A DNA stretch of 64,000 nucleotides from Stercorarius parasiticus. Lineage: Eukaryota; Chordata; Aves; Charadriiformes; Stercorariidae. Numbering within the stretch: position 1 is the first letter of the stretch; each line of letters starts with the position of its first letter. Positions 25,651 through 39,900 of this stretch are shown here, one piece after another. The DNA is taken from the NCBI GenBank assembly GCA_013396915.1, contig VWZL01004332.1, positions 186,515 through 250,514 on the forward strand. Reading direction: 5' to 3'. The notes beneath the pieces were generated by a model, which saw nothing but the letters and a program-made list of their open reading frames with translations, was not told the origin of the DNA and ran no database searches. The translations under genes were made by a program, and so were the position numbers.

Positions 25651-26024
25651 CAGAAATGTGTTTGTATACAGAGACATAACAGTTTAGGGCCTGATTCTGA
25701 AATCATTCTACGTGAATGGGAGGACTCCTATTGACAATGATGGATCTGGGGTTCAAGACCTTAGTGCCTTGGTTTTTCACCTCTTACCCTGAGTTTGCAG
25801 TGCTATGAATCAGATTAAGGTAAAAGGAAAGACAAGTCTTTATTTACCCTAAAATAATTGAAACATTTACTTAGTCGACAACACACACTACAGAAAAGCA
25901 AAATACCCACAACGAATCCCCCTAAAGGCTCCTAAAGGCCTTTCTGTCAACTGTTTTATCCGACTGACGTTCTTATCCAAATTGTGTTTTCAGGACTGGC
26001 TCCCTGTGCTTCAGGGTGCAATGA

Positions 26025-26060
26025 CAAGAGAGACCCTTGAGTGAGCAAGAGAGACCCTTG
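26025..26060. repeat. 15-bp direct repeat, 21-bp period
   Basis: CAAGAGAGACCCTTG occurs at 26025-26039 and again at 26046-26060, separated by AGTGAG. The repeat lies about 20 bases before the perfect palindrome at 26080-26099. Confidence 0.95.
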
Positions 26061-26079
26061 TGTGGGGCCTGACTGCAGC

Positions 26080-26099
26080 CTGCATGGGGCCCCATGCAG
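26080..26099. repeat. Perfect 20-bp palindrome
   Basis: CTGCATGGGGCCCCATGCAG equals its own reverse complement over all 20 bases and does not extend further. It is strongly GC-rich relative to its surroundings. It may be a chance feature, a dimeric protein-binding site, or a relic of an inverted duplication. Confidence 0.97.
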
Positions 26100-29000
26100 A
26101 TCCAAGGCTTCCCTTACTCCACTGACCCACCTTAACTCAAACGGGGAACGAATTTTAATCCTCCTCCCAGTGGTTGTCCCTGCCTAGTTTGGCTCTGCCT
26201 ATACCGCTTAGATATTAACTCTTGCAAAAGGAGTCGCCTAATGATTGCTGAGTGCTTCACTAAGCCCTAAACAGAATTTTGGTCCTTCGTGAGTAAGCAG
26301 GCCCTCTTCTCATTGGGCCTTCAAATCCCAGAGTCTGGTTGTCTTGGGTTTTTTTTTTGTTTATAACGTAATAATGCTTAGATTTCACATAAACTTATCT
26401 ACTTGCAAATCATACTTAACACTTTCATACAGGTATGGTTTATGCATACAGCAGTTACTAACTAATTTTTGACTTGTAGGAAAGCAAGTGAAGCTGACAG
26501 TGAGTTTGAGGGCTTGATGTTCCCCCCCTTGTTGTGGAGGAACATCAAGATAGTCTTTTTTTTTTTCCAATTGTGGCTACTGTATACAGTCCAGCCCTCT
26601 TATTGAGAATCCCTTTTCAGAGATTTGCTTAAGACTGTGTAGTACCTGAGGAAGATTCATGATGGCAAATAACAAAAGACAAAGGCCAGCACTAAGTCAG
26701 GTTCAGGGACTGATGCTCACACATCAATTCTGACATTACATCCTACATAAGAGCATTCGCTGTGCCAGCTTCTGTGTAACTATGTCATCTGCATAGCTAA
26801 TCCTTTTATTTCCATGTCCCTGTTTAGTGGCTGGTGAAGAAATGTCACAAAGCAGTAGCTGTCACTTTGTTTCAGGAGAAGGCCAGAGGACTAGAAATAG
26901 CTGAGTTCTACAGCAGGGACAAGATCCACCTCCGCTGGCAGGGCTCAGAGATTGCCTCTTTAAAGAAATCTGTCTCTGCTCCTTCCACTGCTGTTCATTT
27001 GTTATAAACAACCCACCTTTGTTGTTTTTTTTTTCAATAGAACTCTGGGTGTTGCTTTTTTATCCCTTCCACTTCTCACCCTCTTTCTGTTTCATAAGAA
27101 TGTGTTTCTTGATTCTAGCAGATCTGATCGCCAGGTCAGGAACAGCTGGTATTGCTGCACAGGAGGTTGTCTTACTCTGGTATGTATGTGTTTGTTTAAG
27201 TAATTGTTACTTTCTTGGAGGGTAACAGTGAACAAATGATAGAAGAAAAATACCAAAACAGTACAAATATTTCTCAATACAGCATCCACTGAGTTATATA
27301 GGGCATATTAAAGAAAAAAATCATAAAGTTTTTAATTATGTACAGCAGACAAGTCAATGAGGAATCATGCATGAAATCCATACACTCCGAAGACCAATGA
27401 AAAGGAATTTCACCTCTTTTTATGAAGCTGAGCCCAAGTGATTACAATGATTGTGCCCTATCATTTTAATTTTCTTTCCTTTAAGCTTTCTTTAATGGTG
27501 CCCTCTTCCATGCTTAAGCAAAATGATGAATTAATTCAGTTTCTCCCCTGTGGGGCAGAAGGAAAGCAAGATTCAACACATCCCATTCTGTCAATATTTC
27601 ATTCACAAGGCACATTACATTTACCCATTTTTTCCCTCCTTGATTGTTTTATATTGTTATCCTGAGGAACGTACACAGATCATAGAATTTGTGACTGTGA
27701 GACATTCTGATAAGACAGGAAATCAGATGTACTACAAAATCGTGCAACGTAATTTGGAACAAAGCACTGCTGAGAGGATGGGGAAGAAAGGCGGGCACAG
27801 ATTTTATGGAAGAGAAAAAGGGGCTGAGCTCCTCCTCCATTAATACTGTCCTGTCTGGGGTATATACTATTGAAGCAGTTGTGTAGCTCTTACAGCTTCC
27901 AACTATCCTAGTCACAGCTGCACCCAGTGATCTTCCTTTGTGGTCTCTGGCTAGTCACTGGGGAGTGCTGACACTGCCCAGCTTTAGCCCTTTAGCTGAG
28001 AAGGGAACCTAGGCTCTGGCTGTGTCCCAGCTGCTCCTTTATAGCATCTGTAATGGTACACTCAAGGCCAAATGCCCTAACCATACCTGGACTGTAGAAT
28101 GATCTTCAGGATTCTTGTGTGCTTCCTAGCTGGAAATCCAGGAAATGTAACTCAGGGCCTTTAAACGATGCTCCAGGGGTTGGATGAACCATATCTCAGA
28201 GTGTCCCTGGTGGGGGTTGCCTGAATCCACCAGTCCATGTCCCACAGGGCTTTGCAGCATGGCCCTCACTACTAGGTCTTCACAAAATGTCCCGTCACTC
28301 GAAATCACACAGTGCCTTTTCAACAGCTATACGGCACAGGCAGAATATGCAACCTTTTCTCACACCTGATCATCACATCAGCAGCTAGGTCCACTGTCAG
28401 CTTCTTGTCCAAGGGATGGGGACAGGAGGCAGTTTTGAGGCAGGAGGTGGTATAGCTACTTCTCTTCAACAAGGTATATTACTCCTGAGAATGTATTTTG
28501 GAGAGCTTTTATGAAACAGCCACTTTCATTCATTGACTAACATGGTTTAGAGCCTTACATGAAAAGCAGTTTTGTATCAAAGTTGTAAACAGAGTAAAAT
28601 TGACAATAAGGCTACGAACAGTCACTTCTACTTAGATTTGGATACATTCCTGCCTCAGGAATGAGCAACCACTGTAGATCCTTATCAGGGAAGATGCTGT
28701 AGAGCTTATGATGGCTCATGATCCCAAAAGAGGAGGACGGGTATCCTGTATTTTGACGCTGATATTTTCAGGGAAGAGAATACTGAAACACCTGGCATAC
28801 TGATGTGGCTGATGGCCTCCTCCAAGCAAAGAATGGGCACCAGCCAAGGAAAGCTTTTGACAGCCTGGCCCAGGCCCAGTTTATGTAGCCTCTGTAGAAC
28901 ATCTGTCCTCCCAAGGATGACCATAGACCTCACTCCAGTAAGAGCTGCTATTTAGCACTACATATTTGACCAATAGGGCACTTCATCAGTCACTCTCTGG

Positions 29001-32000
29001 TGCATTTAATGACCAGGACTCCTTTAGGTGGAAGTAGGTCATTCCCTGTAGAAGGCATGCCAGTGCTTCCTTGTGTCTGAGTGACAGCTGTCTGCTGTGA
29101 GCTGGAAGTCTTGATTAAGGCTCCTTTGCTGTATCTTCTTTGAGTAATATCTTCCTAGCGGAAAACCCCTTCCATCTTCTTGGAAAAACCTCAGTAACAA
29201 ATAAGGAGTAATGCAGGATGGCAGTGAACTTTCTGGGTTATTCTGCTCTCAAAAAGGGAAAGATTAGAAATGATATTTGGTTTTGAATCAAATATTGGTT
29301 ACAGAAAAGCAGGTAGGGTAAGGGACCTCTGTGTTTGGGTGCAAACTGCAGCATCATCCGTTATTCAGACTCTTGGCACAGGGCAAAACATTTTCACTTG
29401 ATGCAGCCTTTGTCATGGTAATTGATGAGTATATTGTCACATCTTTTCAGTAAATCACATCTTTTCAGAAACTGCCAAGAAGGTCTGGGTTTACTGCAAC
29501 AGGGTCATGGAAGTCATTACACAGGGAGAGAACAGATTGTGACAGTGACACAGGGCACCCATATGTTTCTGAAAAACATCTGTTTGAGTGCCCTTTTTGG
29601 GAGGGTAAATTGGTGTAGAAAAATGAAGGATAGAAGTGGGCAAGGAAATTTTAGATGTCACAAAGCGTGTATTAGGCAGATGAGCGAAGTAGAGGTGAAC
29701 ACTAGAAAAGCCTTGCTGAGGGAGATTAAAGAACTTAGCCATTGAAAAGTTTGTCTACCCATGTCATGTGTAGATGGGATTCACTTTGGGTATGTAGTTG
29801 TCCTAAAAGTTTGAAGTGTGAATTTGCAAGGGTGCTGCAGCTCAGGGAACAATCCCTGGTGGAGACCCCCAGTCAGTGTCGGCATGACCATTAGGACTAA
29901 ATGATGGCCCACAAACTAGAGATAGCCAGTGGACCTCTTTCACTTACCTGCCACTTTTACCTTGGAGAAGATGAGAGGTGGCTTAAAAGCAGCAAGAAAA
30001 CTCCTTCATTGGGGTTCAAGACTCAGCTGGGCAACATGAAAAGAAAGTGAACAATGCCTCCATATGTTGACCAACAAAACAAAGGAGATGCCCTTAATTG
30101 TATTTCCCAGGCTTAACAGCAGCACCTTAAAAGGAAGCAATTTTAATGTTTTGAGCAACTGAAAAATGATCCAGCACAATTAAATGCGCAACAGCAAAGA
30201 TTAAAGAAAGCGCATGCCACTTTTTTTGCATGGTCAATTTCTCCTTAAGGAAAAGAATTCAAGCCTATATATACATTCATGAAAGAACAGATTCAGATGA
30301 GATACTCTGCTACAACTTGAACAAGAGCAATGTTAAAAGGTAGTTTTCTAATAAAGATTCCATCCACATAAATAATGGTTTACTGCAGCCTAATAAACCT
30401 ACCCCTCCTACATAATTATGTAGGAAGTGTAATATTGTGTTGCCTTGGTCCAACATTCTCCTCCCCACCACAAATTCAAACACATACAGATTCCATTTGT
30501 AATTAAGAGGAAAATTCTCTGTATTAGTTTTCTTTGCACTTTATAGAATAACAGAGAGATTAATTAAGAGGTCTGTATTTCTATTTCAAGGTTCAAGAAC
30601 TTTCACTGAGCACATTGTGCTTTCAGAATCTGTAGTGTCAGCAGAATTCCTTACTTCAAAACACAGACATTTCTCTCCCTTAAATTTTCCTTTTATATAT
30701 GCAATTACTAACTGATTGTGAGTAGTTAGGAGGCCCAGACCACACCGTCACCTGTTATAAATCTAAGGCTGGAGTCTGCTGTGCTGTGAGTGCGTGCAAG
30801 AGAGGCTGCATAAACATTATAAGACCAGGCAATGCTGACTGAAAAGTCCCTTAGATCTTAGCTGTCACCCTTTAAGCTGTCCTGGAAAATCTGAGCTTGG
30901 TAAAACCACCTATATCTCCACTGAACCAACGGAACATCCCCACACCAGCTCCCATGCCTGTGCTTCCCATAGACAGTACAGCCTTCAGGCTGTGCTGTAT
31001 CAGAGACATTACTCCTTCTGCAGCCCTTGGTGTTAGTCATCTTTGCATCCTGCACTTGCATACGTAGACTTGGACAAGGTAATGAAATCTCCTGTAGTAA
31101 CCGAAAACCTGCCACCTTTTTGTCTTCCTTTTTACCAATTTGAAGTAATTTTTCTAGTCAATATTGAGGCTCACCCACACATCTAAAATGTTATCAGATT
31201 TTGCTCTAATGACTCAAATCAATTATTTCATTAACTTTAGAAACTGCTTAAAAGCACTCCTATACATGCAGTTAAAATTTTCTTGGCACACACACCTACA
31301 CTTAGAAAAAAAACCAAAAAAGCTTTAAACAATGCTCATACCTAACTGAAGAACACTGCTATCTTTAAATATAGCCTTTCATTAGCAAACCAGGCGAATG
31401 AATGGAAAAACACTCTTTTTCCTCTAATTATCTTCTATGACACCTTTTTCTATTTTTTTTTCCAGTAGGTGAACAGTCCTATTGAGAGGACTATGTACGT
31501 AGGTCTTAATCCTAAAAAATATTTATTTTTGCACCTAATTTCTGTACAGGAGTAGTGCCGCTAGCCATTGAGAGTGAGACTGAACAACAAGGGCTTTGAT
31601 AAAAAACATTTAGTACTGTTCAGCAGAAATCTTTGAGTATTGCTGACTAAGTTTACATCTTTCCTTTAAGACAAACAGAGCTTTAAATGACCACCCTGAA
31701 GAGGAGCCTTGGTGTCTGCAAATGAATATACAAAAAGCAGAAAACAGCAGAATTATACTGTCTTCCACTTGTGCCGAGGAAAATAATTCTCTGCTGTTGT
31801 GCCGTAACTGTAGTTCTGTGAAATGGGAAGTGATCTCTCTGGAATGAGAGAAATGTTATCTTGTGACAGGATTGGATGGAGACTGTGGGCCTGACTTCTG
31901 CCTGTTTAGCTCCTAAGCAGCTGAGTATTTTCAGTAACTCCCATGGAGATCTGTAGGCATCAAGAACACTCACTTACTAATAAAGGCACTGGCTATCAGG

Positions 32001-35000
32001 TGTTAAGGGGCAACCGTTCTTCAGTGGACTCTTGTAACCAAGAATTTAAACTCAAGGTCAGAGTTAAAACGAATAAAGGAAGGGAACAATTTTCCAGCAA
32101 GGTAGGGGCCAAGGAGTTGCACTTTGAAGTTGCAGCAGTTCTTTCACAAAGACTTTATTGTTGACACCGTCAACATGCGGAGTTCTCAGGCGTGCAAAAA
32201 ACACTGCCAGAGGCAACCAATCATTCTGGGATGTGCTTGCAAGGGCACTCTTTTGTCATCAAGGTTAGCTACAGGCATACTTTATATGATCTGGCATGAT
32301 GTTTAATATATAGTTGTTGCAAATAGAAGACTAAGCAGCATATATAATTCTTGACAGACCCAGATTCAACCATTTAGTTTTCAGTGTGTCACTTAAAAGT
32401 TCTTGAGAAATAAGGAATGTTTGTATTTCCAAAATAGATTGCAGTGAGGTGTAATAAAGTCATTATAAACTGTGAAAAAAGTTGTAGCTAAGATGCAGCA
32501 TATGAAAACATCTGGGATCAGACTCTGAGATGAGCTCAGCACCTACCCACCTTTGGTTTCATGGCCATGTATGGCGTTGCTTAAAAGCTAAGGAAAGGAA
32601 TGGGGTTGACATGTATTAGCAAATATGTTCTAAAAATGTTTTAAAGGCCTAAGGCCACTGAGCATATGACAAAATATTCACTGACTGCTCCACGCTAGAT
32701 GGTGTGAGTATATTGGAATATGCTGATCAGCATAAGACAAGACCATAGCTTTAGACAAAGCCTGGATGGCAAAGATAACCCAAGGACTCCCTCTCATTCA
32801 AGGAAATGCAGTGGGCATTATCTCCCAAGAATTTGGAAAGCAGCTAGAAAGTTCTGAGCATTTTTTTAAGTTCTGTACACCAGAAAATTAAAAGATGAGC
32901 ACTAAATCAAAGCAAATTTCAGAATCACAGAACTGAGGCATTGCAAAAGAAAAGTCTTGCTTCTGTGACAGAAGCTGCCACGATGCTGAATAGGTTCCTC
33001 TCTTGCTCAGCCCCTGTGCTACACTACCACAGTCACTCTTGGGCTGACTTGGCCATTCATGGGTGATACAGTTCAGACAGAGGGTCCAGCCCAGAAAGGA
33101 GAATACCAAAATAAGGTAACCAAGCTAGAAATATGAAAATACAATTTTTTTGGAAGGATGGATATATTTTTGTGGAATAAGACTTCTTTTTTCTAGAACA
33201 TTTGCTTAAATAGTTTCCAATCCAAAATAATTTTTGAAACAGAAAGTTTTGATCCTCCTTAAGAAAAAAAGCTCTATTATTGTATCAAGAAGTATTCTGT
33301 CTGAAGCTAACTTGCTCTGCCTGCGAAAGATCCCAATGAGATAATGTTCTTCAGGCCTTTTTCTAATTTCCAGTTATCTTCTCAAAGATCAGAGAGCCAC
33401 TTGGCAGTGCTTGCCCTCCTTATTGAGAGAGGAAGTTGGAAAGCATTGTTATGAAAACATTATTTTTTAAAAATTAGTAATAATATTCCCATTGTTTATG
33501 TAGATTGACTATAAATAAACATATATTAAAATAATATTTTACGCCTACAACTGTTATAATGTATAATTAGCTCTTTGTTTCCCCTTGATTCACCACTGAA
33601 CTGTGAGACACTTTTTCACAGATCTGTAGAGAATGAAAAAAATCAGAGATGTAGTGAAGCACTTATTTTGGAAAGTAATGAAAATTTTGCACTTTCTAAG
33701 TAGACTTTAACAGCCTGTCATCCAAGGGAAAATCCCCATGGGTCTTCTACTCCCAGACAACATTTTGGGAAAATCCTGTCACCTCTTCCCACTACGTCCT
33801 TCTGTAATTGAGACTGAGAACTGTATTCAGTTACTCTTTGAGTCCACCTAAGTATTCATCACCCTTCTAAGTCTGCCTTTCAAGGTGCCTAAGTAAAGCT
33901 CACTCTGTTTTGAAGAGTAGACTCTTAAATCATGCCCTGCTGAAGATTCTTTATGCAAACAAAGTCTCTCTTAAAAAGAGAAAATAAAACAGAAACCAGA
34001 ACTATTTATTCCAAGTAAGGGAAACTCCATCTGCCTTTAATCGGAACATGGACAACAAAGAGATAGTGCAGATTTTCAGTCACGTGCTTTGGCACAGATG
34101 TGTAAACCAGAGATTGTGGGTGTGTAAGACCCAGGCACATACATATCCCTGTGCGTAAGTTTATCCCCATGCACCACGTAAATGACACACACACGCAAAA
34201 TTCTTCTTCTCACCAGTTTGTGTCCACAGGTTTGCATGGCCATTAATTTTGGGGGTTTTTTTGGTTTAAGCCAGACTTTTTCTAGGATATCTCATAAAAA
34301 TCATTGTTTTATATTCTTCTTTTAGGTTGACTGGGAGAAAAAATGATCTTTTAAAATAACATCGTGACAGTGACAGTAGTTAGGAGGTTAACCTATTGCT
34401 AACATGACCTCAAACTGAGAAAGCTTTTCATCACCAGCTCAGATGGCAGTGAACAAAAATCATTATCTATCTGATGATTGCTCAGAAATCTAGGAGGGCA
34501 TGAGCAGAGTATCTCATTCCATTTCTTAGTGGATAAATATGGATTCACAGCATGCAAATGCTTCTCGTGCTGTCAAAAGTCACTAAATTAGCTGTGATCA
34601 AGGGTTGATTAGGAATCATGAAGGATAATCATCTTTTTTCCTCATCCAAAAAACTGCTCTCTACAGGACACGGCAGCAGTTAAAGGACGATACTAGCTCT
34701 TTTATATATTCAGTAGAGTTCAACAAAATACACAACAGGCCTGAACCTATGGCTGTTTTATCTGGCATCTTTCTCAAAATTGCATTTGTACTTCACTAAA
34801 ACTTCATAAATTAAAATGTCTTAAACCATAGCTGGTTAGAGCTCATGGTTAAGGAAACCCTATTCCTGGATCACACTTAGTTTAAGAGAAGAAAACTTTG
34901 TTTCCTGAAGCTTTGCCAAGCATCACTCAGACCTGTCAGGCCCATACTGTCTGTTCATAATTACCTGGCAGGGTAATGAAACTTGTAGCAGCCATGCAGT

Positions 35001-36900
35001 CTCCTGCAATGATTTCACCTCTCCTTCTCCCTCTATCTTCTTTCTCTCAGCCCTCGTGTGCTCTCTGTTCCTGCAGTAACATGCCTGGATTGTTCTGTGT
35101 CTCTAGAAGCATTTAGTTATGAGACGAACCTATAACAATGTGAATCCAATGCTGTTCCCCAGATTTTCCCATCTATTGGCACAGGTTTATTTTCAAAGTG
35201 TGTGTTAGATGTTACATTGAGCCCATTTTTTCACTGGCGAGCGGGGAACAAGAGCGCAGTGGTCTCAAAATGTATTTATTTATATTTATTTTAAAACTTT
35301 GGTGTTTCAGGAGGTAAGAAAATAGAGTTATTTGTGGGGTTTGTTCGTTTGTTTTTTGGGGAGGGAAGGGGAACCGATCACTGGACTATCTTCTGGCTGT
35401 ATCCTTGGGACTGTGCCCAGTGTTTCTGCACATTGCTCAATTAACATACTTCATGTTTTACGAGGTATAAAGTTGCTCCTCATGAGATGCATGACCCTAA
35501 GGGCAGTGGGACGTGGCCAAACTTGTCACATTAGTGGGCTTTCAGAAAACGGCGCTAAATTCATTGCTTTTTTAGCTCTAAACCTGATTCAAACTCAGGT
35601 CTCAAGCTGAGAGGCTGGTGTATTAACCTAATGTGCCCACTTGACTAGCTCCTAAGTATCATGATAGATTTCTTTTAATCTGCTGCAGAAAATAAATTGC
35701 TGGAGAAAAAAATAATAAAGATTTGTACTCTTTAAAGACTAATCACTTTCAGGCACCGTATGGCAAACAGCGAGATTCAGAATGAATCCTTTTGCTGCAT
35801 TACTCATGACAGCTTACAACCCAGACTATTAAACATTCATCAATAAAAATTTAACATCCCATCTTCCCTTTGATATCCTCAACTGCTCCCTACATAAGAC
35901 AACAAGAAGGCTTTCCACAGCTCAGTGTGATGGCAGGACATCAAAGCAGCCTCCACAGCTAGCCTGCTCCAAACAGTTTCTTGTATTTAGAAAGTAGAGT
36001 TGTCACATGGGAGGGGAAAAAGCAATGCGGGAGATTCTCTCTGGTTTGAATATATATAATCACTCCCAAGGGGTGCAGTATGTCCATGTTGTGGCTCAGC
36101 GGCAAGTTGCAATTCACTTTTCTTCAGATGAGTATCTGACAGACCACACAGAAGAAGGAAAGAAGAGCTGGATATTTTCCTTTGTCAAACAATGAGCACT
36201 ACATGCCAGGACTTTAACTGCTGGAAAAATGGAAAGGCTTTTGCCTAAAAAATTACCAGGTTTTATTATAACCTGGAGTGAACAATATGTTGTAGCTACC
36301 GTTTGCTGGAGAAGTTGGTAAACAAATAAATCTATTTGCTTTCCAGCCGCCTTAAGAAGATTCGTGTTTGACTTTGAAAAGCTAAGCAGGAAATTTTCAA
36401 TGAGCGAGTCCAGTTCAGATCAGCAACTTCCATTTTCAGCTACTTAAAAGAAAAGATCTGGAAAACTAGAGCCTGAAATTAAACCTAGAAATCTCCGAGT
36501 CAAGTTCACAAGCGAAGATTTGGGGCAGTTTCTGTACCTCAAATGTCATTCTCTCCTGATTTTTAATCTCTCTCATGTCTACTCTGGCCTAAAGCAAGAG
36601 GACAGTGCTGCATGAATTTGAGGGAGAAAAAACTGGCTCAAACTTTAAAAAGTTCAATCTAGGCTGAAGGTTCAGCTTAGGCAATGTGATATCCACTTAC
36701 TCACTTGAAATTTAGGTAACAGACTTCACCCATTCTCAGTCCCAGTCCAGAACACCAACAGGTGAGTTTACCCAGTTTGTATGTACCATTATACCAGTGA
36801 ATCAGCTGGAAATAAAGATTATGTTAAAAAACATTATTTCTTATTTCATCCATTTGCAATGTTTATTATAAAGCTTTAGTCTCGTAGGGGAAAAAGATGA

Positions 36901-39900
36901 AATTTATGAAACAGCTGATTGAAAACATACTACTCTCAAGCATTGAACCACATTTGGAAATTTATAGTATCTTCCTTGGAAATACTCTCCCTCCGGTTCC
37001 CTTTCTCTCTATAAAATCTTTCTACATCCCTCTCACCCAAATGACGCAGGTTCCTTTAATCTGTTTCCCTGTAACTGAAGAGCTGTTCAATGCAGTTTTA
37101 AAAGCACACCCTTTGGCCAAGCTGGGGCTGAGTGCAGCTTGTCCCTCATCCTGAAATTAGGTCTGTTCATCTTGCAACTAAATTCGTTATCACTAGACAG
37201 ACTGTACACCAGCAGCTCTACCAGAGCACCTGGCTGTATCTTCTCCCAACTACTGCTGGGCCGCAGTCGTACTTCTTGTCCTGAACCTCATTCAAATCCC
37301 ACTGTAACTGGAAGACTTCTGTGATGCAGGTGGATTTTGGATCAGATGTTAAACTGAAAGGGCCTTAGGGTTGATGAGCTTGTCCCATCTGCCTTTCTTC
37401 TGCTCCTACATGCTGACACTGGTCATTTTGACTGCCTGCTGCCCACCTATGGTGGCCTAGGGTTTCAGGAGCACTGCTCCTGTCCAAAGGCTGCCTGTTC
37501 CAGGAGGAAAGAAGGGTCAGAGCTGAGGAAAGAAGGGTCAGAGCTGGGGAAAAAAAAAATCCCACAGTGTGCATCTTTCCAAACACTTATCATTTAGTCA
37601 GTCACAGCTGCGCTAGGATGAGGGACGTAACAGGGTAAAAAGGAAGACAGTAAAAGAAAGAAAACAATGTGCTCATGGTGGTAGAAATTCTATTTCTCAA
37701 GCCTCTTGAATTCCTTCATTTGTTTTTTTATCAGGTGATTGATAACTTCCAGAAGCTGTCATTCAGCATAGCTTTTGATAGCATGTTACGCTATCAACTG
37801 GCTAAATAAATTGAATTTATGTCAGCAAAGGGCATGGAAAGAAGAGGAAGTATTGCCCACAATTATGTGTTAATTGACCTGGCTTTGCTTAGATTTAGTG
37901 ACTTGTTTGGAAGGCAAGTGCTGCTAAGGAAGCTCAGAAAGAACACGTTCCCTGTCGGCCTCTCTGTCCTGCTGCATTAGTAGCAGAGAACCAAAATTGT
38001 TCAGATTCCACATGAATTGCAATCAAACCAGCTACAAGTGTTTTGCTGTAGCCTATTACTTAGCTTTAGTTTCTCTTACCTAAAATCCTTTACACTCTGC
38101 TCAATTACAGCACTAAAATATTTGCAGAACAACAAACCAAGTTTAAAAAAAAAGCTCCAAAGGTAATAAATGCATTTTTTTCTGTGGTTATACTTAAAAT
38201 CAATTCCCAGTATTCTGACATTTTCTCTAGCAATAGCATCAGCAACCAATAACTTTCACTGAGATGCGAAAGTGTCTGGTATAAAGTCACAAGCATGTTT
38301 TAGAACAATTAGTGGTCTAAAAAGTCATGGAAATGGATACATTTTCCTATTTTGTTTCTCCCTTTTAAGAAGCAGATTTTGGTTGTTATTGTTTGGGTCT
38401 TGTTGTTTTGTCATTTGGTTTTTTTTTTTCCAGTTTGGAAATAATTCTGTATTCGGCTACCCAGGATCTGTCTGTAATGTACTTAAGGACTTTCCATTGA
38501 CTTTCAGGCACTAGCAGTGAAATAAATGGGGTAAGTGAGAGAATGAAATGATCTAGGTGGGACAAGAGATTTTATTTGATTTTGAGAATCAAGAAGGACC
38601 AGAGCAGGAAAATGACACCTCTTCAGAGATGTAACAGCATGTCAATGCTATTAGAGCAGGCAGAGTGCTGAAATCCCATAACTGGCATTGCAACCAGAAG
38701 TGCAACCAGTGGCAGAGATGCGGCTTTGAAAACAGCACAAAGTGCCTTGTATCTCTCACGCCACACTGTCATTTTTGTTTCAATGCCAGTTCATCCTGCA
38801 CTGTTTGTCTCTGCAATAAACAAGTATCTGAACAAAGACTATTCAGAATGAAAATTACTTATTTTATGAAAATTTCAGACATTTCCTAGTGTCAGTCTTG
38901 TTTTCATAAAAATGGTATCACTAAGAATACATTCACTCCCAAGACCCATTTCAAGAGAAATTTAAATAGGTGGGATACAATTCACCCAACCGCAGATTTG
39001 CCAGGAAAGGGAGACTAGCACCTTTCACTTCTCTGAAGTTCCATGGGGATTTTAAAGACAGCTACACATTAGCATCTACCAAAGCACAACCATCCTTTTG
39101 AGCAGTCTCTTTCTTGCTCTTTCACCCAGTTTCCATTACATTCCTGAGCAAACCCAGTGCAAATACTCATCAGGATCTTTGGTTCTTTGAACGTGCTAAT
39201 ACTCACTGCTTAAGGGGGTGTGGTATGCGGGTTCAAGTCATATGGATTTGATTAGTGAAACTTAATTGACTGAAAATTGTACGATAAGCATTCCTATTAA
39301 TAATGACTTTTACTTCTTTACTACCAAAACTGGTGCAGCAGGCATTTCTATTTTTAAGCAGGATATATTCCTAATACAACAATCATGTGATATGCAGAAT
39401 AAGGCTTTGCTGCAGGGCAGAGCTGCAGCTGTTATCTCAAATATGTAAGCTGTGCCTATCATTTTAAAAGTAAAATTATCTCGATGTACTAGCTGTGCAT
39501 ACAATTTTCCATCTCTTGAAGGAGATTCCAGACGACTGTCTGTCCTAACTGCAATGCAATTTGAGCAAATTCTCAGCACTTTGGTCAAAATTCACACCTG
39601 TGCAGAGGGACCGCACAGACCAACGTGTCATTCAAGTCCCACTCAGATTCTGTGAATCTTGTCTCTACTCGGTTCCTAAAAGACGGTGAGAGGGGAAGGG
39701 GCTCAGCATGCCAGAAAAGCAGGCACATTCTTTTATGGTGGGAGTTCACTGTTTTGAAGTGACTAAGCTAGGTGTTTTGCACAATGATGAAACAATTCTC
39801 CAGTTTAAAATCAAAAGCCTCAAATACGGAAAAATTTTAAAGTGACCGAGGCACAAGTCTAGTTAGTTAAAATTCTGACTTGAAGCAATTTTAGCTCTAA

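Larger units (their letters stand above)
25651..36900. other. Non-coding, no gene seen
   Basis: Unique sequence, with a somewhat GC-richer part at about 27930-28960 that might hide an old unrecognised repeat. Small direct repeats occur at 26025-26060 and 29437-29468. Acceptor-like tracts occur at 31444-31465 and 35019-35050. An AU-rich-element-like TATTTATTTATATTTATTTT lies at about 35273-35292. No gene is supported. Confidence 0.75.

Noticed and set aside
27930..28960. Slightly GC-richer region suspected to be an LTR element
   Set aside because: No paired terminal repeats, primer-binding site, polypurine tract or retroviral coding sequence could be seen.
35273..35292. ATTTA-rich stretch resembling an mRNA-destabilising AU-rich element
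   Set aside because: No transcript is evident, and such motifs are frequent in AT-rich DNA.
36007..36195. 62-codon plus-strand frame with ATG start
   Set aside because: The start context is poor (C at -3), there is no known family, and the length is common here.
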